NCBI GenBank assembly: GCA_034440575.1
Contig: JAOTOL010001429.1
Location: 373,501-437,500, forward strand
Origin: Imbricaverruca yamaguchii
Taxonomy: Eukaryota; Arthropoda; Thecostraca; Neoverrucidae
Direction: 5' to 3'
Length of the DNA stretch: 64,000 nt
Shown piece by piece: positions 11,655 to 22,640 of this stretch. A program made the position numbers and the translations under genes. Below the pieces are notes generated by a model. It did no database searches. It saw nothing but the letters and a program-made list of their open reading frames with translations, and was not told where the DNA came from. Each line of letters starts with the position of its first letter. Positions within the stretch are counted from its first letter, which is position 1.

Positions 11655-12560
11655 AGTAGCCCCAGGTGTCAGGTCAGGGAGCGGCGTGTGCAGCAGACCT
11701 CCGGTGCCATGTCAGGGAGTGGCGTGTGGAGCAGACCCTCGGTGTCAGGGAGTATCGTGTGGAGCAGACCCCGGTGTCAGGGAGCGACGTGTGCAGTAGA
11801 CCTCCAGTGTCGGGGAGCGGTGTGTGGAGCAGACCTCCGGTATCAGGGCAGGGAGCGGTGTGTGCAGCAGACCTTCGGTGTCAGGTCAGCGAGCGGCGTG
11901 TGGAGCAGACCTCCGGTATCAGGTCAAGGAGCGGTGTGTGCAGCAGACCTTCGGTGTCAGGTCAGGGAGCGGTGTGTGGAGCAGACCCCCGGTGTCAGGT
12001 CAGGGAGCGGCGTGTGGAGCAGACCTCCGGTGTCAGGTCAGGGAGCGGCGTGTGGAGCAGACCTCCGGTGTTATGTCGGAGAACATCTTGTGGAGCAGAC
12101 CCCTAGTGTCGTGTCGGAGAACATCGTATGGAGCAGACCTCCGGTGTCGGGGAGCGGCGTGTGGAGCAGACCTCCGGTGTCATGTCAAGGATCATCGTGT
12201 GGAGCAGACCTCCGGTGTCATGTCAAGGATCATCGTGTGGAGCAGACCTTCGGTGTCATGTCAAGGATCATCGTGTGGAGCAGACCTTCGGTGTCATGTC
12301 GAGGATCATCGTGTGGAGCAGACCCCCGGTGTCAGGGAGTATCGTGTGGAGCAGACCCCCGGTGTGAGGGAGCGGTGTGTGGAGCAGACCCCGGTGTCAG
12401 GTTAGGGAGTGGCGTGTGGAGCAGACCCCGGTGTCAGGTTAGGGAGCGGTGTGTGGAGCAGACCCCGGTGTCAGGTTAGGGAGCGGTATGTGGAGCAGAC
12501 CCCGGTGTCGGGGAGCGGTGTGTGGAGCAGACCCCGGTGTCAGGTCAGGGAGCAGCGCGG
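11655..12560. repeat. 38-bp minisatellite with unit-length variants, about 24 copies
   Basis: Each unit holds GTGTGGAGCAGACCTCCGGT followed by GTCAGGTCAGGGAGCGGC. Some units lack the GTCAGG portion, and a block at 12180-12320 uses GTCATGTCAAGGATCATC instead. The array is therefore made of sub-blocks of related units. The 365-codon and 193-codon frames are repeat-driven. Confidence 0.95.
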
Positions 12561-12574
12561 CGCGGTGTGGCCTG

Positions 12575-12995
12575 GGCCGCCTGTCGGCGGGCTATCCGAG
12601 CCAGGGGAGCCGTCGGGGCCGTCGTGGCAGCGGCACCAGGCGCTGTCGGACCCCGAGTCATGGGAGCCGAGAGAGAGAGGCAGACCCCGCCGTCTGCTGT
12701 CGGGGCCGCGGCAGCGGCACCTCGCGCTGTCGGACCTCCGAGCCAGGGGAGCCGAGAGAGAGAGGCAGACCCCGCCGTCTGCTGTCGGGGCCTCGGCAGC
12801 GGCACCTCGCGCTGTCGGACCTCCGAGCCAGGGGAGCCGAGAGAGAGAGGCAGACCCCGCCGTCTGCTGTCGGGGCCTCGGCAGCGGCACCTCGCGCTGT
12901 CGGACCTCCGAGCCAGGGGAGCCGAGAGAGAGAGGGCAGACCCCGCCGTCTGCTGTCGGGGCCGCGGCACCTCGCGCTGTCGGACCCCTGGCGAC
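12575..12995. repeat. 85-bp GC-rich minisatellite, about 4.5 copies
   Basis: GAGCCGAGAGAGAGAG occurs at 12664, 12749, 12834 and 12919, exactly 85 bp apart. Each is followed by a CCCCGCCGTCTGCTGTCGGG and GCACCTCGCGCTGTCGGACC stretch. It directly abuts the 38-bp array. The central units are nearly identical. Confidence 0.95.
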
Positions 12996-12999
12996 GCCG

Positions 13000-14110
13000 G
13001 CTGATCCCGTCCGCCCATCTCCCGCCGAAATCACGGATTAGTGTTCTTGTTTTCGTGCGGACCGCGATACAGGCGCGATAACGTCACCTCTGCCTGTATT
13101 CTATTAGTCACAACAATTATAATCCACATCGAAGGCGTGCGTTAAAATCTGTCTTAAAGCATCCCGCTGCGCCGCGCAGACTTCAATCCAATGGGGAGAG
13201 GAGCGGTGAAAATTCAGAACAAACGCCGACTCAAGGTCGACGTGTTTTGACGACAGCGATATAATTACCAGCCATTGTGCATATCTGCTGTTGTTTGTAG
13301 GATGATGCCTAGGATGTCATGACTGTTTTGCAGTTAGATTAAAGGCGACGAATAAAGCCAAGTTTGTCACTTATCCATCCAGATCGTGGCAGCAATGGCA
13401 TGTCCGCAAAAGCGGAGACCACTCGATGTTATGTTTTCCGGATATCAGTACGCCAGGGAAAGTTCTCGTTCTGAGTTTGCTTATCCAATGGTATGCATAT
13501 ACCCGAAAAAGATTCGATCAGCTTTTGCAGCAATGATGAATATATGGACAGTCGGTGTTTTTCGTTTGCTAAGTACGTTGTCCGTCTCCCTTGTGTCCAC
13601 TTTAACATAGTGGACTCTAACATGCAACCCATCAGAGCTTGTTCCTCATCGAGTTGAGTGAATATTACGATGCTGTAAAAAGCGACTTCGATTATGCATA
13701 ATTCACACTTTCAACTACACACCAATGTCATTGGCAAATAAGTAAGTGCCAGACCGTTTTGTCGTTGTACGAAGTAGGCTACCAAAGCAGCTTTAAGACA
13801 TGCTCATTCCTTTCAGCTGTGATCCATAAATCGGACTATTACATAGGAAAATCACGTTCTCTGACACCCATGCAAAGATCGCATCACACATCTGCTAGTT
13901 GTTGTATCTACGGCTAATTTTACTTCGCTAAAAAGTGCACCCCAAATAAGCAAGGTGTTATCCAGACGAGCAGCAAGAATAGGAGCATTGCAGCCTTGAA
14001 TTTCCGACAAAAAAAAGAAAACCAATACCCCTTTTGAAAGACATAAATGCATTGGCTTTCGGTCATATACTTAGCTTAGGTTTGTGGCTGATTATGTCGT
14101 GCTATTACTG
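13000..14110. other. No gene seen
   Basis: The sequence returns to average composition. ATTATGCATAATTC at about 13693 is a small palindromic AT site. No domain or repeat family is recognised. Confidence 0.45.
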
Positions 14111-14119
14111 GTTAGTGGT

Positions 14120-14248
14120 TGTTGGACTTGTGCATGTGCGTTTGTGTGTAGGTGCATATGAGGGTGTGCGCATGTGTAAGTGCATGCATATGTAGGTGTG
14201 TGTGCAGAAGTAGGTGTGCATGTGTGTGTGTGGGGGGGGAACGGTGTA

Positions 14249-14302
<54 letters not shown>

Positions 14303-14375
14303 AGGTGTGTGTAGGAGGTGTGTGTGTGTGTATGTTTATGTGTGTAAGTGTGGGTGCTTGTGTGTGTGTGATCAC
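14120..14375. repeat. (GT)n-rich microsatellite region
   Basis: A nearly pure TG run of about 46 bp at 14254-14300 is flanked by interrupted GT/GTAGGTGTG sequence. A GTGTGTGATCACACAC palindrome lies at about 14361. Confidence 0.95.
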
Positions 14376-14834
14376 ACACGCACTTAGCTTCATGCGATTC
14401 ATGCGGCTTGAGGCGAACTCAGTTGTGCTGAAGATAGACTGGTACGCACAGCAGTATGTGATGGAATTGGAGCGCTTGAACATCCATATAGTCTATTGTG
14501 TGGCCCCGTTCCCCACATTCGCCCAGCGAATGCGCTTTCCGCCGCACTTGTATCTGCGCCAACCGAACACACCACGGGCACGTCGACAATGTCCGAAACA
14601 TGTCAGCCGTGCACCTTTGACCAAGCACGAACTTGCAAAAGTGTATTTTTATACAGAAGCAAAGATGGCCTTTAAGCTAACTTAGAAGGTCAGTTTAAAG
14701 GCAGCCAGGGTAACCAAGGGCCCGTATACGTAACCTACGGTGACCACACACAAGCGATCTCGCTACTTGCAACACACGGACTTTTGTTTCATGTCGCTGC
14801 GGTACTACCCGTCTGGAAACAGTACCAGACCGCA

Positions 14835-15185
14835 ACATCGTGTACTGGTCAGGGTTAAATAACAACTGCCGTGCATTGGTCAAGGTTCAATAAAAAGCGG
14901 TGCATCAGTCAGGGTTAAATAGCAACCAGTGCACGGGTCAGGGTTATATGACAATAAGTGCACGGGTCAGGGTTAAATGGCAATAAGTGCACGGGTCAGG
15001 ATGAAATAACAACACAGTGCGCCGGTCAGGGTTAAATGCTAACGCATCGTCAGGGTTAAATAACAACACTATGCACGGGCCATGGTTAAATAACAACACT
15101 ATGCACGGGCCAGGGTTAAATAACAACACTATGCACGGGCCAGGGTCAAATAGCACCACCGCCGTGCACAGCCCAGGGTTAAATT
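14835..15185. repeat. 29/30-bp minisatellite, about 11 copies
   Basis: GGTCAGGGTTAAATARCAA followed by a GTGCACG segment repeats. Left units have a 29-bp period. Units at 15055-15150 have a 30-bp period with GGGCCAGGGTTAAATAACAA. Confidence 0.93.
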
Positions 15186-15464
15186 TAACAAGTTATTTAT
15201 AACTTGGAAGTGAAATAATCTCGAATGCATCGATTTACGATGCAATTGGTACCGGGGTCGATCTGATGACCTTTGTAGTTCATCTACTCTGTAATTATTG
15301 ATGCATATAAATGTAGTCCGAATGCTTGTTGGGGAAAGCTTATCGACCAGGTTCGTCCACTGGGCACAGCTTGGCCCCCACGGCCCAATCTGAAAATTTT
15401 AGCTCAACGGCAGAAGTGGGAGTTCGACGCGCCGTAAATGCACCGTCACGGTCGCTCACATTCC

Positions 15465-15725
15465 CGGCCTTATCGAGCCAGTTGCCAGATGACCCTGCCA
15501 GCCGTGGGCATGCTAACACGTGATCGGGCCAGTTGCCAGGTCACCCTCCCAGCCGATGGCCTGAGTGGGCTGTGATCGGGCCGGTTGCCAGGTCACCCTC
15601 CCAGCCGTGGGCCATGCTGACGCGTGGTCGGGCCGGTTGCCAGGTCACCCTCCCAGCCGTGGGCCATGCTGACGCGTGGTCGGGCCAGTTGCCAGGTCAC
15701 CCTGCCAGCCCGGGGCTTAGGGAGA
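15465..15725. repeat. 52-bp minisatellite, 5 copies
   Basis: GTTGCCAG occurs at 15481, 15532, about 15584, 15636 and 15688. Each copy is followed by TCACCCTCCCAGCCGTGGGC and a TGCTGACGCGTG segment. Confidence 0.93.
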
Positions 15726-15744
15726 TCCGACGGCTATGTTAGCG

Positions 15745-15795
15745 GTTAAGCGACTCGAACCCCGTCCTACCAGGACGGGGCGGGGGGGGGGGACC
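15745..15795 (-). other. tRNA T-arm-like remnant with a perfect 9-bp hairpin and G run
   Basis: CCCCGTCCT (15760-15768) and AGGACGGGG (15772-15780) pair perfectly around ACC. GACTCGAACC just before resembles a reversed tRNA B box. No full tRNA fold is present. A G run follows. Confidence 0.4.
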
Positions 15796-16262
15796 ATTGT
15801 ATGACTGCGCTCTAATGCACACCGAGGTCATACAGCGGCACTCAGTGGCTACTTACTGCTTACAATGTGCGATAACAAAACGGGATGTCATACCCTCCCC
15901 ATATTGTATGCAAAAATAAAACATTTGTTCTGCAAATAACACTAAGATAGCTTTTGCACTTACATTAGCTGTCGAACCCATGTCATCTTTTCTATATATC
16001 AATGTGCATGCCCGGACCTTGCTTGCGCTCTTTCAACTCTGCTCTTCTCCGCACTGAATTTCCCCTCCTTCGACATTTCTCTCACCGCTGACCATTTTTT
16101 TTTCGAAGCAGGAAACCAGAAGATGTAACCAGCATTGATTTGTTAGGTGATTTGATAATGTTTTTTGTTGTTATTGATTTGTCGAGAAAACTTGGTCTGC
16201 GGAGCACATTTGTCGTGGGTGTCTACCACTACTATTCCGGCTAGTGCAACTTCTGGCGATTA
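15796..16262. other. No gene seen
   Basis: AT-rich unique sequence with a T run at about 16096. Nothing recognisable. Confidence 0.45.
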
Positions 16263-16960
16263 GTCCAAACGCGCTCGTCAGAACCTCTGCGTGCGACCCG
16301 GCTGGCAGGAGACCAATGGTCGTCAGAACCTCTGAGTGCGACCTGGCTGGCAGGAGACCAATGGTCGTCAGAACCTCTCCAAACGACCTGGCTGGCAGGA
16401 GACCAATGGTCGTCAGAACCTCTGAGTGCGACCTGGCTGGCAGGAGACCAATGGTCGTCAGAACCTCTGAGTGCGACCTGGCTGGCAGGAGACCAATGGT
16501 CGTCCAGAACCTCTGAGTGCGACCTGGCTGGCAGGAGACCAATGGTCGTCAGAACCTCTGAGTGCGACCTGGCTGGCAGGAGACCAATGGTCGTCAGAAC
16601 CTCTGAGTGCGACCTGGCTGGCAGGAGACCAATGGTCGTCAGAACCTGTCCAAGCGACCTGGCTGGCAGGAGACCAATGGTCGTCAGAACCTCTGAGTGC
16701 GACCTGGCTGGCAGGAGACCAATGGTCGTCAGAACCTCTCAGTGCGTCCCGGCTGGCAGGAAACCAATGGTCGTCAGAACCTGCCCAAGCGACCCGGCTG
16801 GCAGGAGACCAATGGTCGTCAGAACCTCTCCAAACGACCTGGCTGGCAGGAGACCAATGGTCGTCAGAACCTGTCTAAGCGACCTGGCTGGCAGGAGACC
16901 AATGGTCATGAGGACCGCTCTGTGCGACCTGGCTGACCGGAGACCAACGGCCAGCGGAGT
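16263..16960. repeat. 45-bp minisatellite, about 15 copies
   Basis: Each unit reads GCGACCTGGCTGGCAGGAGA then CCAATGGTCGTCAGAACCTC plus TGAGT or a variant. Units are highly uniform in the centre. Variation is concentrated in the bases before GCGACC (TGAGT, CCAAA or CCAAGC). The last unit at about 16930 is diverged. The unit length is 15 codons, so every frame repeats a 15-residue motif. I see nothing to support expression. Confidence 0.97.
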
Positions 16961-17189
16961 TCTGATTTTCTAACTTCTTCCATCTGAGTCCATTATCATT
17001 TGGGCAGTCGGAATCAAAGTTGCCTGGGATATTTGCAATATATCTAAGCACTCATGTCAATAAATGCCGTGCTATATTTTTAGTTGTGCGTGCCCTGTGA
17101 AGCTGCTCTGAATAAGCATTTGCGCTTGATCTGTTTTGGCTCTGAAGCCTTTGACCTTTGTATCCTGTGAGCCATGCATAGGAATATCG

Positions 17190-17292
17190 TCCATTTCGCA
17201 CCAATGCCATGCTATATACCTGCTCATTTCGCACCAACACCATGCCACATACCTGTTCACTTCGCATCAACACCATGTCATATACCTACTCT
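17190..17292. repeat. 33-bp triplication
   Basis: Three units of TTCGCACCAACACCATG followed by CYATATACCTGYTCA lie side by side at 33-bp spacing. Confidence 0.9.
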
Positions 17293-17639
17293 TCCTCTTG
17301 TCGGCAAAACGACGTTCACAGAGACCGCACAACAGCAAAATATCGCACAAGTGCAGCTGGTGAAGGTTTCCAGTCAGAATATTGGCCGCTCCCGGGGGGA
17401 TTGATTTCCAGTCGGTCTCACACACGGCTACCTGTATCGGCACTGATCAATGCGATATCTCGCCCGGCCCGGTTCACGGCCCCCGATTATACATGGCACC
17501 TTTGTGGCCCGGCTGGAAGGCTTTGATACGGCTGCACGGAGCAGTGAGTAGGACCGAAATCGCTGAATGCCGCATTGAATGCCCAACACCTGAGCGAATG
17601 GCGCGCAAAAGGCCGTGAAAGAAAGCCGCCTGAATCGAA

Positions 17640-18130
17640 CGTCACAATTTATAAAGAATATTTAATGAAAGCACTGTGAAGTAGCTGCCGCGCCGCTGTC
17701 GCGATTCGGCGCGAGGCATTCTCGGCGCAACAATGAAGAAATCGGCGCCCACAATGGCCGTGGTAACAATATGGAAGCCCTGAGAAGGGACCAGATTCGG
17801 ATGCCGACAAAAGCCAGTCCATGACAATGCGGCACGCCGGAGCGCCACAATGCATTACTTACGAAATATTCCTGTGACGGCATAAAGGCCTCGGCGCGTA
17901 TGTGACGAGGGAATTTTTGTCCCGATACAAAGTAGCATTATTGATCGGTCTGAGCCGAGTCGAAGGAGCTGAAAAGACGGCCGTTCTCGGGCCATGGTTA
18001 TTCACTGTTTCCTGGACAAACGGAGCCAATGATTCAGAACTAACGCTGCCAGTTTGTATCCGCTTTACAGATAGTCGATGGGTTGCAAAGACGCGATTGG
18101 CCCTTACAATGGCCACCGACAGTGGCGGTC
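17640..18130. promoter_or_regulatory. GC-rich island with an ACAAT cluster; candidate enhancer
   Basis: ACAAT occurs at about 17730, 17751, 17766, 17824 and 17847, five times in 124 bp and all on the plus strand. Another lies at 18106. Two sites read ACAATGGCC, which contains both a Sox-type ACAAT and a YY1/Pho-type GCCAT core. The surroundings are CpG-rich (CGGCGCGAGG). No ORF here has recognisable content. Confidence 0.4.
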
Positions 18131-18914
18131 ATGTTACAGTAGCAGCTGCCAAAAAGTGCCTCGATTAAGGAGAGTTATGGTGGTGCTTTTGTGGATGCTG
18201 TGTGATTCATTTGTCTGCGACGGAAAGTCAATGTCGACTGCATGTCCCGTAGACACATTTTCCAATATCGGCTGTAGCTGATGTCGATAGTCGAGCATCA
18301 ATATATGCAGCGATCAGGTTCTGGCTATGTGGGGAAATATGCCAACTGTGCTCTTACAATTCGACATATTGAGCATCTTCGCTTCTCTTTTCTTCTCCGA
18401 AATCCGTATTATTCAAATGGTATTTAGTATTTCACCACATCAGTACTGACACCAGAACATTGCTCTCAGGACCGATCGATTTCACTCATCCACTGGTGTT
18501 CGCAACATCTATGTCGTGTATGCATGTATACAGCGCGATGTCGTGTGTCTATGTCGTATTGAGGGCGCGTGCGTCTTTGGCGACGCGTCCTTCGCTTTGC
18601 GACCGTACCAGTATGATACGCATGCCACGACTCCGAACGAGTGAAAGATGCCGAAAGCATGGACGAAGTTGAGTCTCCGTACACATCAGTCGTGACTCAG
18701 AAGAGTCACGCCTTCAGTCTTGAGACAGCATCATGCTATCAAGCATGTATGCGGAGCCGAAATGATTTCCGATCAGATACATTCACCAACTGGCTTTGCT
18801 AACAAAATAAATAAGGCGCTTTCCCTCCCTGGTCTTGAACTCGAGACTCTGGAAGACAAACTAAGGACTTGGCCAATTTGCCACCCTTGACGTGTGACGC
18901 GTGCCAGCTGCGAT

Positions 18915-18966
18915 GCAAGATCGATGGTTAGCTGCCCGCGTGCAGGAAGCTAGCCATCGATCTTGC
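18915..18966. other. 19-bp inverted repeat (hairpin) with 14-nt loop
   Basis: GCAAGATCGATGGTTAGCT (18915-18933) pairs with AGCTAGCCATCGATCTTGC (18948-18966). The only non-Watson-Crick position is a T:G pair, and the loop is 14 nt. Either strand could fold if transcribed. Confidence 0.85.
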
Positions 18967-19212
18967 TGTGGCAAGCTATCTCAGGCGTCTCCGGATACTC
19001 CTATCTTTGAACAAAGATTGTGAGTACTTCAGGATAAGCATTTCTGTTCATAAATCGTGATGAAAGTTCGTAAATCCCAAAATTAAAAGAGCAGACGTGG
19101 CTCTGAGTGTTAGAGTGTTAGAAAATATGAACTTCAAGTGCTGTATTACATCGTGAATCGCTATTGAAAGTTTCCCAGAGAGGAAATACCGACGTGAGCG
19201 TCTTTATGAGCA

Positions 19213-19257
19213 CCTAGCCTAACCTAACCTAACCTAACCTAACCTAACCTAACCTAT
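19213..19257 (-). repeat. Interstitial (TTAGG)n run, arthropod telomere motif
   Basis: Seven perfect CCTAA units (19218-19252) are flanked by CCTAG and CCTAT variants. The reverse strand reads TTAGG. That is the common arthropod telomere repeat and differs from the TTAGGG of vertebrates and many other animals. Flanking sequence is unremarkable, so this is an interstitial site and not a chromosome end. Confidence 0.85.
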
Positions 19258-20257
19258 TTAAATAAGCAGCCGTTTACAGACGTATATCTTCATAACTGGC
19301 CTTCTAGGACTACAGTGGTCACTGAAGTCGAATTAAGGGCACATAGCTACCCTGGATTTGAATTATCCATCTGCCAAATGAGTACCTGAGATAAATGATA
19401 TCGGTTTGCTTCTCAAAGGTGGCTTACTTGTGCCTGTTAAATGATTATTCTTAATACATAAACACATAATGTATGCCGCTTAATTCCTAAATATATATGC
19501 CCATAGCTGGTCATATGCTAAAATTGTCTTAATAAGTTCCCGATGATGCCACTCTGTATATCGGAACTACTGGCTTACCTGACACGACCACCATTGTTAT
19601 TCGCTTGCTAGACTGTGTGCAAAGACTGTGCGAAGCGTTCCGTCGAACGTCGTACTGACCAAGGACATTCAAATACGGCATTTGCAGCATAGGGAAGGAA
19701 ATATATCCCAATGTTCTTGAAGCTACCCTTGTTTCGTCTAGCCATATCCAAGCTATATTAACTGCTATGCCCTATTGGATATTTTTTACAATTACAGTTA
19801 ACTTCTAGGGACTACAGCCATTTCCATCTCAAGGCAAAAGGAGTGGCTACGGCTTCGTGCAGGCTGTGTTCTGACTCACAGCCGTCCACGTGCGTTGGGT
19901 TGCAAGCGGTTTGAAAGTCGGAATCAATGCACAGGGGCGCAACCACGATTTCCCCGGGAAGACCCCTCGCAAATAATTTGACCGAGACCGCTTGCGGTGC
20001 GTGAAAGACGCTACAAAAATATGTTCTGGAGTGGTGCAAATCTCAAAACTTCTGGTTTTGCTAATGTGTTTTTGCTAGGGGGCGACCCTCGACCCCTCTT
20101 GGCCGTACCTTTGCTAATATGTGCTCATAGGATTCCGTTGCACTCCTGATAAAAGCATACGCTATGGGTTGCATGGTAAAATTAACTGATGATTATAAGC
20201 TATTTTTGCACATCTTCAACGGTCACACCCAAACGGAACCCCAGGGTCGGCCTTTGA

Positions 20258-21152
20258 CTTAAAGACATAAAGACATGAAAGATTAGTGCAAATATGAGCC
20301 ACAAGGGCCCTTCTTGGTTGCACTCTGTACACTCAACCAGTTGCCCACCAAATCCGTCGATCAGCCCTCCCTGTAATACTGAAAAGCAAGCCCTCTATTC
20401 TTATGATGATTGTCTATGCTATTTTTAAAGATATTCAATGTGCTGCTACTTACAATGGTTTCTGGAAGCTGGTTCCAGTGTTCTACTACCCTGCTGGTGA
20501 AGAAAGACTGTCTTAACCTTGTTTTGCTGTGGTTAACTTTAATTTTGAATTGATGACCTCTAATGCCATCATTTCTGTTCAATTCAAACATTTCCCCAAG
20601 ATATCCCCTCTCCAGACCATGGACAAATTCAAAGACCTCGATGAGACCTCCTCTCAGCCTTGTATATCTAAGTGAAAACATATTCAACTTCTTAAATCTT
20701 TCCTCATAAGCCAGGTTGCTTATACCATTAATCATTTTGTAGCCCTCTTTTTGTACTCTCTCTAAAAGCCAACTATCTTTCTCATAGCTAGGAGACCAAG
20801 CTTGTATATAGTATTCCAAATGTGGCCTGACATATGCACAGTGAAGCTTCCTGTTGACTTCCTCACTTCTGTATGATACATTCCTATTTATTGCCCCAAG
20901 CATTCTCAGTGCCTTCTTCCTGGCTTCCTTGGTCTGTTCTGATGCCCCCAATTTTGTGTTTAGAATAACACGTAAATCCTTCTCCTGTTGAGTCACTGAT
21001 AGCACGTGGCCACCCATCAAGTATGGAGCCTTCATATGCTGCTTACCTACATGCATGATTTTGCACTTATCAAAATTAAATTTCATTTGCCATTCTTCAA
21101 ACATTTCATAAGTTGGTCTAAGTGTTTTTTTGCAGGGAGATATGCTCATTTT
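20258..21152 (-). mobile_element. CR1-like LINE 3' end, copy 1
   Basis: A minus-strand frame of about 262 codons (21149 to 20361) encodes the C-terminal part of a non-LTR reverse transcriptase. Visible signatures are FNFDKCKIMHVG, a DLRVIL motif, YVRPHLEY, the W-PSYEKD-LLERVQK stretch, LRYTRLRGGLIEVF and a C-terminal VVEHWNQLPETIV. These fit the thumb and C-terminal region of CR1/Jockey-type elements. The catalytic YADD part is missing, so this is a 5'-truncated dead copy. The 3' end carries an ATGTCTTT-type octamer tail (20258-20280 on the complement). The start is set by truncation, not by an ATG. It closely matches the copy at 56.25-57.06 kb. Confidence 0.93.
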
Positions 21153-21179
21153 GATCTGCTATTGCCCTAAAGACTTTCC

Positions 21180-21800
21180 TCCTTACGTGTGACATGATAA
21201 AAACGGACACCTGTGAGTCTGGCTTTTAGAAGGGAATGTTTGGTTCTCAATGTTCGGAGATTTACTTTAATATCTGTCAAATACCCCCCAGCGTATTCTT
21301 CCTGCTGATGCATTTTGTTCACATGCTTTACTATTTCCATTGAATCACGTCATGCACAAATTTGTTGTGCAGTTGTTCACCCGTAGAAGACATCATTGTG
21401 AATGAAGTTTACATTGTGTGAGCACCTTTGCAAGACAGCACTACAACAAATTATGGCTTCATGATTCAGATAAGCATCCATCGAGTCATGTTTATGAGGT
21501 GAGAAATCACCAACCAGATTGAGACACCTGTTTTGTAAATCAGGAGCTAAAGCATAAATAACTAAGTTAAATACTGCGCTAAAATATGAAGCCACCAATT
21601 TCCATATGACACTTGTCCTCACGTGATATGTAGGACGTTGTGTCACATTACTGTGCACATTTGTAATATCCTACGTTTCATCACGGGCGATTTGTTTGGT
21701 ATCGGCACGAAATATTCATAACAAATGCACAGATATCAACGTTTGTATCAAATGTAAATGATATTAACGAACTCTTGGGATCATTCGATATACTAATGAG
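21180..21800. other. No gene seen
   Basis: AT-rich sequence flanking the LINE. No recognisable feature. Confidence 0.45.
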
Positions 21801-21853
21801 TCCTTTAACCAGCCCCGTCTCGGGGGGGGGGGTCTTCAACTGCCCCTCCCACC

Positions 21854-21906
21854 GTCCGCTATCCGTTTTTCGCGGATAGCGGACGAATGGCGCGCGGCAG
21901 CGCGCC
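21854..21906. other. Two adjacent perfect hairpins
   Basis: GTCCGCTATCCG (21854-21865) pairs perfectly with CGGATAGCGGAC (21873-21884) around a 7-nt T-rich loop. GGCGCGC (21889-21895) then pairs with GCGCGCC (21900-21906) around GGCA. Confidence 0.8.
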
Positions 21907-21959
21907 CAAATATGGGATACCTTTTTCCACATCAATTTGACATGCTGATTCAATTTTTT

Positions 21960-22008
21960 AGGTCAGGTGATCTAAGGTCAACGAGTTAGTCAAGGTCAAG
22001 TGAGGTCA
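21960..22008 (+). promoter_or_regulatory. Four AGGTCA nuclear-receptor half-sites in 49 bp
   Basis: AGGTCA occurs at 21960-21965, 21975-21980, 21993-21998 and 22003-22008, all in one orientation. The third is TCAAGGTCA, the extended monomer site known for FTZ-F1/SF-1 and ERR-type receptors. Whether anything binds here is unknown. Confidence 0.4.
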
Positions 22009-22640
22009 CCTCCAAAAAAGTTCAACCAGTCGTCACGCTTTAACGGATACAGATATTTTAATGAAACTTTCAGCGTTTGCTTATCATTACCGATGCAACA
22101 AAACGTACAAGTGCAATTTTTCATTTTTTTCGTTTTTTACTACATAAATTTTGCGTATTTGCCAAATTGCAGTTCAAATACAGGATTCTAGCTAAAGTAA
22201 GCATTTTTTATGAGGGCAAGTTGACTTCCAACAACGTTTCTCGGTCTGCTCTACCCATTGCAAAAGGCAAATTAAACAAAACTTGAAAACTCAAAATTTT
22301 GGAATTTTAAAACATTCATTTTTTTTTTTTTTGGGGGGCAAAAGAAAATATAGCCCTGGTCGATTTCGCTGTCCTTTTCTCATTCCAAATAAACTTTGTT
22401 TATCATATATCCCCCAAAATGAACTCCCCAGAGTCAGAAACATAATGTAAGTCGTGAAAAGTCGTCACAATCTATCCCCCTGATGACGTCACTTTTTGGG
22501 GGGAAATTGTTTTGGAGGGTGGACCCGAGCCCTACTCGTCGAGTGCTTTTCGATGACACCTCTTTCATTTCGTGCAATGCTTAGTTTGGATTTTAGAGGG
22601 GGTCTTCAACCCCCCCCCCCCCCTCCGGAGACGGGGTGTG

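Larger units (their letters stand above)
18131..20240. other. No gene seen; holds a hairpin and a TTAGG run
   Basis: This 2.1-kb stretch has no coding or SINE/LINE match by eye. It contains the inverted repeat at 18915-18966 and the pentanucleotide run at 19213-19257, which are listed separately. Confidence 0.5.
21806..22640. mobile_element. Possible small element bracketed by G/C runs and CCCCGTCTC boxes
   Basis: At the left, CCCCGTCTC (21813-21821) is followed by a G run and TCTTCAAC (to 21840). At the right, GGGGGTCTTCAAC (22598-22610) is followed by a C run and GAGACGGGG (22628-22636). The outer boxes are inverted and the GTCTTCAAC core is direct. The roughly 0.8-kb interior is AT-rich with no coding. 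A MITE or other non-autonomous element is one explanation. Boundaries and target duplication are not established. Confidence 0.3.

Noticed and set aside
11382..12479. 365-codon plus-strand frame
   Set aside because: Repeats of a 38-bp unit. No domain.
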